From the NCBI GenBank assembly GCA_963669155.1, contig OZ022587.1, positions 23,441,074 through 23,505,073 on the forward strand: a stretch of DNA of 64,000 nt, given 5' to 3'. Of the stretch, positions 22,768 through 35,539 are shown piece by piece. Numbering within the stretch: the stretch's first letter is position 1; each line of letters starts with the position of its first letter. The notes under the pieces were generated by a model. The model saw only the letters and a list, made by a program, of their open reading frames with translations, did no database searches and was not told the DNA's origin. This stretch comes from Arbacia lixula. Taxonomy: Eukaryota > Echinodermata > Echinoidea > Arbacioida > Arbaciidae. The position numbers were made by a program, and so were the translations under genes.

Positions 22768-24105
22768 AAAGGATGTTTACGCACATGGAGTGTCAGCAGC
22801 CGTTTAATTAATGCAGATTCATTGTACTCTCCTTCTAGTCACACAAGAATGCTACAAAATTCTCTCTTTGATCTCATATGTTCGATGCCGCCGATTCTCC
22901 GGACGATTTTTGCCTGGATTTGACGCATAAACAAAATCGGATGCGCGGAAGAATTGGGGGAAATATCCTCACCCCATATGCTTGCGCAGTTGTGACATTT
23001 AATACATTTGACGCATCTATAAAGATTCAATCGAGGAATATTGAAACAACATGGCCAAAAGGCTCTAAACAAGATATCAAGTTGAAGTACAAAAGTCTCA
23101 ATTTCACAATGTTTCGCATGATATTCCTTTAAAAAATGCATGACTCGTCAGATATTTCCTTTTCAGACAAGTAACATGAAAAACGTGCCCAGCTGCGCAA
23201 AAGCTAGTATTTTCATTTCAAACAGGATTAAACTTCGTGTTCGCTTGTTCTCAGCAGGAAGGTGTCAGAACTGGAGTCAGCAGGAAGGTGTCAGAACTGG
23301 AGTCAGGACGAAGAATAATGTATTCCTACACCAGTCGCGTTCATTGATAGCACAATAAAATATATTTGACGCATTTGGTTCTTTGATCCAATGACGACCG
23401 CCGCCAAATATGCAAAACGAATTTTGGATACATTTAGAGGAATATATATTTTGTGTGCGCAGAAGATTTCAGAAATATTTCATGAACTGAAATACATGTG
23501 CAGCAGTAGTACATCTTATAATGATACGATTCTGTGAATTGCAGATAATATTATTGCATCGTTTTTGTGATTAAAGGAGAAAACTGTAGAAATCCCAGAA
23601 ATGCCAGAGAAATGCCTCCATATCGCACTTCAAGCAATCATATTTCCTTAAAAATATCTTGTAAATCGTTTATTGAGTGTTCTATCTTCCATGGAAACAA
23701 CCTCAATATCGTGTCCGGAGGTGTCCGAAAAAGTTGTGTAAAAAGATCAGTTACGAGCTCCCAGCGAAGGCTGATCGGTTGACATATTTCTCAAAACAGA
23801 TTTTCTTTTGTTATTCAGAGGAAAGCACTACCTAATTAGAAATACATCTAATTGTTTAAAACACCTGAATGTCTTGAATTTTTATGCGGCGGCGGTCATC
23901 ATAGATCAAAGGAAGTCCATCCATGATAGGTCCATGCTCTCAGTAACTTCATAACAAAATATAAGCACTTAGTGACAAAATTAAAAGTTCAGCAGTGAAA
24001 GCTGAAATGTATGTATGTAAAGAAATGTGTATGACCTATTTTAAAATCGCGTATGCATCATATTGATGAGAGCAGCTGCTAGTACGAGGCGGCTTCGAAG
24101 CTGGT
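22768..24105 (+). mobile_element. dispersed element family, copy A (interrupted)
   Basis: Shares long blocks with 29301-29991 and, inverted, 50785-51226. Marks are TTTTTGCCTGGATTTGACG with AAAATCGGATGCGC (also copy B), and CAAGTAACATGAAAAAC (copies B and C). It begins AAAGGATGTTTACGCACATGG. Directly upstream (22711-22766) is the opposite end of the same family, ending in ACATCCTTG, so two ends meet head to tail. Inside is another insertion (23380-23912). A short tandem duplication (GGTGTCAGAACTGGAGTCAG twice) lies near 23260-23306. No transposase recognised. Confidence 0.65.
23380..23912. mobile_element. TIR element nested in copy A
   Basis: Inverted ends TTCTTTGATCCAATGACGACCGCCGCC (about 23380) and GGCGGCGGTCATCATAGATCAAAGGAA (about 23886). 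These end sequences are shared only as inverted copies, and the surrounding copy A sequence is interrupted here relative to copy B. The short open frame inside has no recognised domain. Confidence 0.65.
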
Positions 24106-25050
24106 AGAAAGAATTTCCGCGAACTGTACCTCCAGCTCGCCTAGTCCCCCTTGCTCAAATCAATGTCACCATGCACTGACGTGTAGGCTTGCATTGATAT
24201 CACAAGGGATGTGTTATATACTCTCCTATATGTCACTGACCAGGCATTATCAAACATAAAATACTGCTCTGATATGCGGTATATGGTTGGACCCGCGATG
24301 ATACATTGCATTGTCTTAAGATCACATTGGGTGGTATTCTGAGAGAAACTAATATCCAAAACAGTATTTTGAAAACTGAATTCCAGTGTGGGTCATATCA
24401 TTAATGGAACATAGCTATTATTAACAGATTTTCAGAATACCCCCTGACCCCTTGTTCTTAAAAAGTTTTAAACACGCCCTTTAGAGCAGTCTCTATTTGG
24501 AATAGCCATATCTCTTGAATATGGCCTTTACATACATTTCTTCCCCCATCCTCAGAATCAGATATTGAGCAAATATTGGGAGTCCTCCGCCCTCTTTCTC
24601 TTTCTTCTCTCACTTGTCTCCTTTCAATTCTGTGTCAAACTCTCATTCCATTTTTCTTTCTGAGTCTGTCTAGGTCTCTCAATTCCCCTTTCCATCTCTA
24701 CCTCTGTTATTCTTTTCCATTTCATCCCCTCCCTCTGTTTCCTTCAATCTCTCTCTCTCTCAGCACATCTAGTCAATATTTTCAAATATTGTTACTTTCT
24801 GATGTGTTTCATCTAGATGTACCTCAAAACCCTTCTTTTTCTTTTACACAAATTAAGTTTTTATCAGTGTTTTCTTCTCTTAATCACTTTATCAGGGATT
24901 GCTTATCATTGGCTTATAAGTGACCAAGAAAACAGGCACAAAGTTCTTAAGTAGACATGCATTGATTTTGTAAGTATATTACCATCCCTGGATATATATT
25001 CAGTGTTTGTTTTGTTACATCAGACATGAAATGCAGCTCTGGGCCATGAT
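24106..25050. other. gene-less stretch with pyrimidine-rich tract
   Basis: 24565-24770 is a C/T-rich low-complexity tract with TCTCTC runs on the plus strand. It produces a 115-residue frame of Ser/Leu/Phe that is not a credible protein. Nothing else recognised. Confidence 0.6.
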
Positions 25051-25056
25051 GCATAT

Positions 25057-25178
25057 AAGTTTTCAATTATTGTAACTTACCATCAATGGCAACTACCATG
25101 GCAACAGGTACAATAATGCAAGCTCATTGGCTGGCCATGGTAGCTACCATTAATGGTAAGTTATGATAATTGAAAACC
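25057..25178. mobile_element. small palindromic MITE with ACCATTAATGGTAA motifs
   Basis: Left arm AGTTTTCAATTATTGTAACTTACC and right arm GGTAAGTTATGATAATTGAAAAC are inverted. Internal CAACTACCATGGCAAC and CCATGGTAGCTACCAT also pair. A related element with the same internal words lies at 49405-49545. Confidence 0.7.
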
Positions 25179-25374
25179 TATATACAACATTGCCCAGATA
25201 GGACAAATTTTCAAACAATGGAAACACAAACATAAATATACACTGAAAACGCGTCTATTCCAGACAAAAATGATCAATTTTAATACCCTTGACACATTAC
25301 ATCAGACAGGGTATAAGAGGGAACAAAACACACCCTCTCCGCTCCCCCAGCGCACCCATTACACTTTCATATGG

Positions 25375-25670
25375 AGGCGGTGATCAACTTCACAACGCGA
25401 TTGCAATCAATTGCTGTGAAATGCAGTAGGTTCCATGGATTTGTACAGTGATTAACCGCAAATATTGCCCTGAACTGCAGCTAGCTTCATGCATTTGTGC
25501 GGTTATTGGCTGCAACTTCGCAGCGCGATTGCAATCAAATGCAGTTAGCTCCGTGCGTTTATACAGTGATTGACAGCAAAAAATAGCAGTCAATAATTGC
25601 ATGCAGTCAAATGCAATCAGCTCCACACGTTTGTACAGTGATTGACTGCAATAAATTGCAATGGATCACA
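25375..25670. repeat. diverged tandem repeat, unit about 65-70 bp
   Basis: Recurring words: GATTGCAATCAA, AATGCAGT(T/A)AG, then (C/T)GTTTGTACAGTGATTGAC at about 25440, 25555 and 25632. The open frame of 78 residues on the minus strand reflects the repeat and is not a gene. Confidence 0.7.
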
Positions 25671-25679
25671 CTCGGATGG

Positions 25680-28440
25680 GAATTTGATCTCAAGTATTCG
25701 CTGAAGCACAGATAGGCAAGCTAAATAATCAATGCCTAGAGGGAAATAAGACTATATAATGCATAGCCTTTACAATACAGGAGTTTTACACTAGGGAAGT
25801 AGGGCAATGATGAAACTAATTGCTTTAGAAACGGTATATAAAATTTGGAGTTTATACATATACGCATTGCTGGATTTCACAGGAAAATTAGACATGTGAT
25901 ATTTCTATTAACAAAGCATGGACATTTTTTTAATTGAAACAAAGTAATATTCAACGTACACATTGTGTTATATAGAAGTTGTATAATACAAATACTCCGT
26001 AACAAGAGAAGGAGTGATAACTTTCGATTAATCAATAAACCAGTGTAAATTAGAGCGTCAGCTATGACGAGGATCAGTCAGTGAGTTAGGGCGTAAAGGA
26101 GTGAATTATCACAACATGGTTTCTCATACTGCATGCCATATGAGCCCACGGTATGTTAAAATACTTACATTGATCGATCATATCACGAACATCGTGAAAA
26201 CTTTACGTAATGTATACACGCACAGTATGTTCTCAACGGAAACGAACATAATATACATGATGGAAATAGCAACTAAAAGGTAACGTTAAATGGGTGTCCG
26301 TGAACTTCAATTAAATTTAGATCCAAGCACTTTTAACAAAATCTCACGAAAAGACACTTTTAAGTTGCAGTTTTCAAAAATGTTTGCTCTATACATGTAC
26401 ATGTACATACTCTGTAACAATAGACGGAGGGATCAATTTCGAGTAAGCGCGTAAAGAAATGAATCATCACAACATGGTTTCTCACGGACAAACTCAAACA
26501 ATACGTAATCATACTGTTTGCCATGAGCCCACGGTATATAACGTAAAAGTGTTAGAATACATATATTGATCGATCATACCACAAAAATCGTTGATACTTT
26601 ACTATACGTAATATACGCACGAACTGCATATTCTCAACGGAAACAAGCACATATAAATGACCTTCTGTTAGTACCCTATTGAGTTTATATGTTTACTATG
26701 AATAATTGCGTCTCCATATGTGATTACTAGTTAATAAGAACCCACATAACATGCTAGTATACCAGGCTATTACTATCTCTTTACGTCCTCAATCGTGTTT
26801 CACAATCATTCTTCCCTTTTTTCAAGCAATTGTGCAGGGACATGACTACAATGTACACGAACACCATAAATCACAGACAAACAGACACTCCACACGATAC
26901 TTTTACATACTAAATTGTCTTTAAAATACCACAATGAGATAGTAGATGTATCCGATAATATTGACTTTACTGTAAACTAAAACTTATAGACACGTTCATG
27001 AGCAAGTTCACACGCTCTGCCAATCGGTCTTCTAACTCAGGAAAATCTTCATCAAGAAAATACACTTGACGAAATGGTAATTAACGAAAGTACTGTCTTT
27101 TCGTAGAAAAGCAAAGCCATTGGATTTGAAACATCTTGTAACCATTACCTAGTTCAGAATTAAAGGCATGAAAGTCACATGTTATGATAAATACATACCT
27201 GTGACAATACATTCCTGTTAGATGATTATATTTTCACATAGATCAGAAATTTTAATCCGAATGAAATCGAAATGTTTGGTATACACAGCTTGAGTATCCC
27301 TGGTCTGCAATGATGGAGTGACATATAAAATACAATTGCATACAATATTATTATAAAAACATTTGTTCGTCATATGATGCCAAGTTAACAAATATCAATA
27401 TGTTATATCTATTAGATATTCACAACGTCGATATGTTGCCATATTTTCTTGTGCGAATGGTGAATCAGCACGTTTCGGAAGAAAGATGACCAAATACATT
27501 TTCAAAACAAGTTACAGGATAGCTGGTTATTCATATCCACTTCTACCTTCGTCATGATTGTTAAAGCATGTTGTTCAATATATTTGCAGTAAGAAGAATG
27601 TAATGTCGTTGATCTTAAAAAATAACAAGTGCTAAAAAATATACATATACTGATCGCTGATATCACGAACCTGGATGATTTTAGGTCTATACACAATATA
27701 TATACGAACTCTACATTTTCAACAAATACATACAAGTATAAATTTTGTTAGTATCCTAGCGAGTTAATGTGTACTACATGTATGTACAGTTCCGTATTAC
27801 GTACGTTAGACTGTTCGTTGAACACAAGTTACAATGAACTCATTGCATGTTAGAATGCCGGGTTCTGGGGCTGTGATGGTGCCAATGTTTTAAGTCGCCC
27901 ATTCGAACGGTTGAAATACTCGAGACACGAGTCATCACCCTTGTTACGAATTATAGTTCATTCTTTTAACTCACAATAAAACCATGTCAGATAAAAAAAT
28001 AAAACAAAATAAAAGACCACCTTTTTGTTAATGGGACTGAACATTAAACATCGTTTTAATCCAACTACTTCCTTTCATCTGATCTTACTTTCTAGTTCGT
28101 GTGAATTAGGGTTGTGCTGAACGGCGAACGAGATAAATGTTTGTTTGGTTTTATCGACAGATACCCACTCGTTTGATGAAAATAATGTACACAAACTGAT
28201 CGATCATTTTACTCACTAAATCGTCTGTCATAGTCAATTAGTAAATTCATATGAACAATTTTCAGTATTGCATATTGTTTACCAATGACATCCAATTATT
28301 TATATTATATAGGTATCTACACATACACATACACACAAAAATACATGGAGCTCTTTGCCATTATATACATATTCATGCAAGAATAAAGCATTCATCATCT
28401 TGCCTCACTCATTTGAATTGAAACTATTGTGATATGAAGT
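25680..28440. repeat. gene-less region with degenerate local duplications
   Basis: A block with CACAACATGGTTTCTCA, then TGAGCCCACGGTAT, then GATCGATCATA and CTCAACGGAAAC occurs at about 26095-26280 and again at 26455-26665. Weaker echoes of the GATCG(A/C) and ATCACGAAC words occur near 27650 and 28200. No coding sequence recognised. Confidence 0.6.
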
Positions 28441-29290
28441 CGTAAAGGCCACTAGTCCCGTGTTGATACACGGGCATATCCTATCTTATCAACATGTAAG
28501 TACTTATCGCATTTCAATTACAGGCATGCCTAATAGAACACCACCCGCTGATGGTTTTATTCACAATGGAATGATCAAGTTCATTGTCCTACAGAAAAGA
28601 CTCCACTCCCATATATACATGATAGAAGTGCGCAGTGGGTATTCTGCTCAACATATTTGCACTGACATGACTGATATAGCTTTGTAACTGTTTGGAAAGA
28701 AACACAAATAAAACTTCAGATGAAGATTGTGGAAAGCCGCAGGGTTACAAACTACGGAACAGTATATTTAACACATGACAATCGTCCACACATTTACATA
28801 ATGTTAGCAAAGAACATCCGGCGTTTTCGAGAAGATGAAAACAGTACTCTGATACGCAACCATCACACATTACAATTGGTATGGCCAAAACTGCGTTCCA
28901 TGTCGGCTTTCTGTCAAACTACCCTTCACACGTTCCTGTTTAGTACTTCTCTTCAAATTAACCTAAATCAAAGGTGAAATTCACCTTTAAGATGCTCAGG
29001 AAGCAAAATGGGAAATTGTCTTTCTCCAAGGCACGTGTGATAACTATTGTGTAACTGATTTCCAAGTATGTTGACAAAGGTCGAATGATTGCAATTTCAT
29101 AACAATTTAAAACAATGTATTATGATATGCGATTTTGTTATCCGTTTAATACATGTGGTTATGCAGATCACTATGTTGAGAAAAATTGTCGACATGTCCT
29201 CAGAAGAGTAAATAGGGTAATTTGTGATCAATTCTGATAGGCTCACTAGATCATATCCACGCATTTTCATTTTTATCAGATTTAGTCATA
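28441..29290. other. stretch with unrecognised short open frames
   Basis: Two plus-strand frames (28460-28687 and 28720-28977) have moderate composition but no domain, signal or splice support. I see nothing else. Confidence 0.4.
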
Positions 29291-29300
29291 TTCTGTCAAT

Positions 29301-29991
29301 CCAAGGATGTTTCACCAATGGATATCCAGCTGCCGTTAAATGAATGAAGATTCATTTTACTCTCCTTCTAGTCACAAAATAACGCTTTACAAAGATTTTA
29401 TCTTTTATCCCTCATGTTCGAGTCCGCCGGTCCACTGGATGATTTTTGCCTGGATTTGACGTATAAACAAAATCGGATGCGCAGAAGAATTGGGGGAAAT
29501 ATCCTCACCCAATATGCTTGCGCAGTTGTGACATGTAATACCTAGGACGCATCTATGAAGATTCAAACGAGGAATAGTGTTGCAATATGGCAAAAAGGCT
29601 GTAAACGTGATTTCAAGTTGCCTTACACAAGTCTTGATTTCACACTCTTCATACCTGCCTACAAATTGCATGAAACGTTATTTTCAGATATTTTCCTTTC
29701 AGACAAGTAACATGAAAAACTTGCCCAAGCTAGTATTTTCATCTCAAAAAGTATCAAATTTCTTATTCGCTTGTCCTTATTGTGTACATAACAAGCATTT
29801 AGTGACAAAATTAAAAATTCAGCAGCGAAAGCTGAAATTTATATATGTATAGGAATGCGTATGACCTACTTTAAAATGCAGGTGAACGTGATGCAATCGC
29901 GTATGCATTATATTGTTGAGAGCAGTGGCGGAAGTAGCGGAATCAAACCTTGTTCAAAGCAATGTATATTCATGTGCTTAAACATCCTTGG
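29301..29991 (+). mobile_element. dispersed element family, copy B (complete ends)
   Basis: Terminal inverted repeats CCAAGGATGTTT (29301) and AAACATCCTTGG (ending 29991) bound the copy. The interior matches copy A (22768 on) and copy C (50785-51226, inverted). No transposase frame is visible. This copy best defines the family: about 690 bp, non-autonomous. Confidence 0.7.
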
Positions 29992-29994
29992 TCA

Positions 29995-30860
29995 AAAATA
30001 GATGCCACAATACTAAGTGTATGCTTTAGATGACTGTTGTAGAGAAAGGTTATGTTTGTATAGATATGTAGGCCTAATAATGCTTATTCAATTCAAATCC
30101 AATTTAAGTCCAATTAAAATCAATTGTGTTATAATCACGCACACTGGTAAATATTTTTGTTGTGTCGTGGTATTTCACAATTCACATTACACGTAAGTCT
30201 TGTTATTGTACTAATCTGGAGTGCATCTACATGTATATTTTTCTTCGCTCTCTCTCTCATCCAAGGAGACAAGAGAAACCATAGTATTGAGAGTTATACC
30301 ACGATCGTAGGCACATACAGACGCCTGGAAACAAATATACATTTTTTAATCACAATGAATGCTATAATGTGCTTATATTATTATTCTGGAGGTTATAGAT
30401 GTGATTATTCTCTTCTTAACAATAAGAATATGAAACAGACATTTATATAAAAAAAACATGACGGCGCTTCACTATATTAAGAATCAATGAATATTGAAAT
30501 ATGAGAACGGTTACATCATAGATATGAAATCTTCTGTCTAAAATGTGTGTGGGCTTTACTCTAATGGCACTAAAACATATAAGGTCTTCTTAAATAACGA
30601 ATACATTGATTTCTGTAACGTGCTAGTAGTTCCAATAACATCTGTTTTAAAACATTGACATCTCAAATAATATGTATAATACATAATAGTTCCACGACTA
30701 ATTTTTAGCAATTCCCGTAACATAGTGGGTGTTGATGAGCACAGCACTGACTCGAATTTGTTTTTAATTTACATCATGAAGCTATTCAATATCAGTAACA
30801 GTAATGGTTAGACTAAAACATTCTCCATGACGTTGAAACGTCGCTGATAAAAGTCGTGAA
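29995..30860. other. gene-less stretch downstream of the LRR-like gene
   Basis: AT-rich. A 97-residue frame at 30157-30450 has no recognised domain. The stretch 30782-30872 follows the stop of the minus-strand LRR-like gene and may be its 3' untranslated region. In another frame it extends an alternative C-terminus. Confidence 0.4.
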
Positions 30861-30872
30861 AGAAGCAGTTCT

Positions 30873-31333
30873 TCAGACGATGACGCATTTTCTCCGTCTT
30901 CGTCCGATGCTCTGTGATTGGATGGCTCCTGGTACCCCAGCAGTAGGGTCATCTTGGCCAACATGAGTGGATCCTGGTACCCCAGCAGTAGGGTCATCTT
31001 GGCCAACATGAGTGGATCCTGGTACCCCAGCAGTAGGGTCATCCTGGCCGATCTCTCCATCGTCACTCTCTTCATCCCAGATTTCCTCCCATGCAGGCTG
31101 CTGCATGAAGAGAGAGACGCTATTTACATATTGCCATCTGAATTGATGTACGAGTCATGAATCTTGTACTGCGGGGATGCAAAACATTCCGCCTTAATCT
31201 ATTTTGAATAGGTAACACAACATGCGACGATTGGTCATTGTCATAGGGAGGTTGTACATGCACTTTGGAAATGATGGTTATGTTGCTGATAGGGATTGAG
31301 TATGGGGAGGAGTGGTGTTCTCTGTTGTTGTTG

Positions 31334-31377
<44 letters not shown>

Positions 31378-33845
31378 GGAGGGGGGGGGGGTATGACCGC
31401 CCCTATCCACAATAGTCTAGGAACGTAAGATGTAGCTGTACATTACAAGTTTGCACTTCAGAACCCGAGGAAGGCCTCACAAGCCAACAGCTTGTAATGC
31501 ACTTGTAAAGTACAGCTACATCTCACTGACAATCGTTTGGTTGCTGTATACATTTTGTATTCATTTATCATTTTTTTTCTGCCAGAGGAGACTGGGTACT
31601 GTCTTGAGGACAAGCAGTTGCTGGTTGAAGACATACAAGTCAGAGATATGAATGTTCACGTCATCGTAGAGTCGTAGAGAATCTTACTGGCAGAGTCAGC
31701 GTGGACGGAGAAAGAGGAAAACCTAGCACATGAATAAGGCGAAATAAATCAGACGTAACTATCAGCTGGATAAAGCTCGAATTATGCAATGTATATATTA
31801 ACGTTCATGACATCATGAGTACATGATACGAAGAAATTTATCCAATGAAAACTTTGTGAGTACATTATTCGCTCAAGACCTTTTTTCACAGTCCTGGGTA
31901 GTACTAATAAACTTAGTACATGTCGATAATGAGGGGAGTCATGATAACATTTGATGAAATATTTACCGCGAGTAGAGACAATTCAGCGCCTTACGGATAA
32001 TCTCTGAATGGCTTGTAAGGACAACTGTTACAATTTGTTTTAACTACACAAGTTGCTCACAATTTAGTATAAGCATTATGTTTCTGCCAAACTGACTCAT
32101 TGCATGTGCCCTTGATCTGCTTACTGCAATGCATCAAGTGATTTAAATCACAGATAAATACTCCACCTCCTACCTAACCTCCACACCATACTTGAAAAGA
32201 AAGGTTCATAATTTCAGGTACTTAAAAAGAATTCTTGCAGTCCAATATTTGAGACTCTCTTTTAAATACTGTGGTTAATATTGTGGCTTCGTTTAAACCT
32301 TGTAACTGCATGCATAGTCTAGATTAAAGAATACTGTGACAATAAGATTAAATACAAATGATCAAATCACTTGACGTACCTTTCGTGGCTCACTGTGATC
32401 TATAGTTACGTTGATCCTTCCTGTCCGGTTGATTTCCTCGGCAGCAGAATCAAGGCGCGTATTTGGTCCACATCTTCTGATCCTGTGAGAAAATCGAATA
32501 TTTTGACCATCAACAATGAAAGAGAAGTGAATCATCATTGGGGTACATAGCAAAATATTGTCAATCTTGTAACATTGTTTTGATAATGAGAATGAATTTC
32601 ATGATATGCCTGTATAATTGTAAAAGCATTTTGCTAAAAAAGAGGATAAGATCAACAACAGAAATAAAAACGCTACAATTCCTCTATGTTTGCCCGATAA
32701 AACATACATTATGCTCCACATACGTAAATACATTTGCAGTGAGGTAGACATACAAGTATTGATAAATATTAGATTTAATCGAAATTAATACACTATGGAT
32801 AACTGTGCGCAATATCTTTTGTTTTGTAAAGCTGTCCAATACCCGACAAAATGTATAGCGCCATCTCTTGACACAATATGCTCAATGTGACTGACTTTAC
32901 CCTTACTGTGCCAGACGTGTAGTAATGCACACACACCCAATAGAACATTAGTTTATCTGGCATACAAAGGGTTAATAAACAAGAGGATTCTGAGGACGAG
33001 AAAACCAATCAACGGCTTACGACCATAATGAGAAGAAACGAGCATGAAATGCCCTGCACAATGTGAGATCCAGAGAAGAAGTTTATTTTACATTTTTACC
33101 AGATTCTTTGTAGTCATATTCTTTTTTTTTTTTAATAGCAAAATACATTCAAAATTAGGCTTATTACTTTGATAGGTACTGGGATCACAAGTTTCTAATT
33201 TTGTTTCCTCTCTGGGGGATGGAGGAATTTTGAGGATTTTTTGGAAGCAGGGGGGGGGGGGGGGGCTGAGGTTTCCAAATTAAAGAATAGATAATTACTG
33301 CTTGTAATCATGACGGTATTAGTTGTGCACATGGGTATTGTACACATTTTAACAATCGTAACCATCTCCAATAGTCCTGTAAACACTAGTGTAGTTATCC
33401 TGTCCTCATGCAATGGCCGTCAACATAACGTGTGAGTGTATCATATCGCACGTAATGTCACCCACACTGAAACTCTGCTTTACCTGAGAAGCCTGAGTGA
33501 CGGATGACTGGAGATGGAACTCAGCAGGGATCGCGCACCAATACTTCTCCACGTGAAGTCACTGACTGTCAGCTCTAGGAGATGAGGGAAGACCCTGGCT
33601 AGCTCCCACAGGGGGGCGACTGATACATCTCGACCCCAAAAGTCACTAACTACAACGTGGAGTACTGTGACGCTCGGTAGCTGGAGCTGGGCTGGGAGAG
33701 GATACGTCAGATCAACCATCAGGGTGACTCTCTGCAGGGAGGGAAACACTGCCCTCATGTTGCCATACGTCCACCGAGACAGTGTCTGCTCATCTACCAT
33801 CATCCTGGTCAATGAACTAGGAGGGATGTTGTCTCCACCAGCAGC
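30873..33845 (-). CDS. leucine-rich-repeat-like protein, three 3' exons (5' incomplete)
   Basis: Minus-strand exons 33845-33484, 32482-32380 and 31100-30873 join in phase (0/2, then 2/0, then 0) with GT-AG ends, giving about 230 residues to the stop. The first exon shows irregular LRR-type spacing: FPSLQRVTLMVDLTYPL, LPSVTVLHVVVSDF, FPHLLELTVSDF, then HPSLRLLRIRRCG across the first junction. The last exon is acidic (WEEIWDEESDDGEIG), carries three 45-bp tandem copies encoding QDDPTAGVPGSTHVG-type units, then RRRRK before the stop. N-terminal domains (a NACHT or other sensor would be usual for an LRR tail) must lie outside the visible exons and I do not see them. The family is unassigned. Another reading frame of the last exon is also open through the repeats, so an alternative C-terminus is possible. 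Confidence 0.6.
30918..31048 (-). repeat. three 45-bp tandem repeats inside the last LRR-gene exon
   Basis: Three near-identical 45-bp units (core CCTACTGCTGGGGTACCAGG on the minus strand). The length is a multiple of three, so copy number changes keep frame. At least two frames stay open through the array. Confidence 0.9.
31335..31392 (+). repeat. (TG)n(AG)n(G)n microsatellite
   Basis: TG run, then AG run, then a G run of 10, in the intron of the minus-strand LRR-like gene. Confidence 0.95.
33240..33266 (+). repeat. poly(G) tract
   Basis: About 18 uninterrupted G, in the intron between LRR-gene exons. Confidence 0.95.
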
Positions 33846-33899
33846 CTGCAATCATAACAAACAAGACCCACAGTGTCTCAATTAACAGCAGTTTAATTA

Positions 33900-34405
33900 T
33901 ACACCCAAAGTTACGATTGGTTTAGGTGAACACGGAGGAAACGATCATATCCCTCGTTAGGTCTGAAATATGTTGTATATATATCATTTCGAGCGCTCAC
34001 TGTTCATGCTATTATTATTTACATATGCTATTGTACTGTGTTTGCGATGTGGCGGTGGGGTGGATGGAAATAGGAGTCTAAGGGTTTTATCATGTGCGTG
34101 TATGTGTATATGCATGTATAATGTAAATGGAAACATGTACGTGTGTGTGCGTGTGTGTGTGTGTACGTTCTCGTGCATGTGCACATTTAACATGCCTAAC
34201 TCCCTCTTCTCTCTCTTTTCTAATCAAAGGTCAAAGGCAATGCACAAGAATTATCTGCGACGTTCGATCAAGGAGCTTTCAATGGCACCTAGCTAGTTAT
34301 GTATAATATGAAATAAACATATGTAAGGAGTATATAATGCACGAACACAATAGACGCGTGAGTAGCAAGTGTCTTCAAAGATGGAGCGAGAAATACCACT
34401 ATGGT
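33900..34405. other. gene-less stretch with imperfect (GT)n
   Basis: TGTGTGTGCGTGTGTG-type repeat at about 34140-34165. No further LRR-gene exon was recognised upstream on the minus strand. Confidence 0.5.
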
Positions 34406-34424
34406 GGCTTTGAAGTGCGTTCTA

Positions 34425-34830
34425 CATTGTGAATATATTTTGAATATATTCACAACTTTAGAGAAATTTACAATATATTCACAACTTTAGAGAAATTAAC
34501 AATATATTCACAATATATTCACAATATATTCACGATATATTCACAATATATTCACAATAAATTCATGATAAATTCACGATTGTTGCGTATTTCTCGCCAA
34601 TTTTGTCGTGAAATTTTTTCACGCACTGAGCGGTACGTAACTCATACAGTACAGCCAGAGTAAATCTTCACAATATATTTGCGATAAATTCACGATAAAT
34701 TCGCGATTGTGGCGAATTTGTCGCCAATTTTGTTGTGAATTGGCAAATTAATCGCCAATTTTGTGGTTGAATTTATCGACAATTTCGTAATGATTTGGCG
34801 AATTTATCGACAATTTCGTTTTGATTTATT
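34425..34830. repeat. AT-rich tandem repeats, TTCACAATATA core
   Basis: TTCACAATATA and its variants (TTCACGATAAA, TTCGCGATTGTGGCG) are repeated at about 11-bp and longer spacing over 400 bp. In the second half, GCGAATTTATCGCCAATTTTG-type words appear in both orientations. Confidence 0.85.
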
Positions 34831-35168
34831 TTGCGTATACATGTACTATGCTATACGCGGTGGTTCAACTTAACCTCGAGAAGAGCATCCGAATGATAGA
34901 ATATGTCTTTGATCATGTCAGTGGCAACCAGCAGGATGACAATCAACAAGTTTAGGGTAGGTATCGTTTTGTAGTTATTCTGCGTTTCCTGACTTAAAGT
35001 CTGCCGACGCTTGTGGCTTCACGCTTGGTCAGGCTTTACTGCGATCATCCCGCTCACGCAGTGAGCGGGCTGGGCGCTGCGCGGGAGCATTTCCGGGGCT
35101 AGGTCTGGCTGGTGTGAGCAAGCACCGAGGGCGAGGCGTAGGGGCAATCCCGTCATGCCCATACAATT

Positions 35169-35512
35169 GGGGGTGTTTCACCAAGCTGTTAAGTCCAAGG
35201 AACGTCCATGACGGGGATATGGTATGAATAACCGAACTGCATTGACGTAGCGTTGGTATAATGGGGGTATATACCACGTACGTCAATAACAGTTCTCGCT
35301 ACGCTCTCAGTACGCAGCAGCAGTTCCCACTGCGTCATGGCCATTTTCTTTGACGTAGCGAGAACTGCATGGACATAGCGTTAGTGTAATGTGGGTCTAA
35401 GGTACGAACGACTGGTGATCTCTTGTGCTAAGTCAGATTCTCGAGAACAAAGTGTGGTATCACAGTCGTCTGTAAAGACGTTCGTATCTTACGAACAGCT
35501 TGGTGAAACACC
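35169..35512. mobile_element. MITE with perfect 22-bp terminal inverted repeats
   Basis: GGGGGTGTTTCACCAAGCTGTT at the left and AACAGCTTGGTGAAACACCCCC at the right. Length about 344 bp. The inside carries GCGAGAACTGCAT-type words. No coding capacity. Confidence 0.8.
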
Positions 35513-35539
35513 CCCATATACTTTGGCACTTATTTTATG

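Noticed and set aside
22105-23141. Several 70-100 residue frames on both strands
   Set aside because: They lie in duplicated non-coding blocks and repeat copies and have no similarity to known proteins.
24576-24923. 115-residue frame rich in Ser/Leu/Phe
   Set aside because: It translates a CT-rich low-complexity tract.
35029-35286. 85-residue minus-strand frame with Pro/Arg-rich end
   Set aside because: It overlaps the end of a 344-bp MITE and a GC-rich repeat; no domain.
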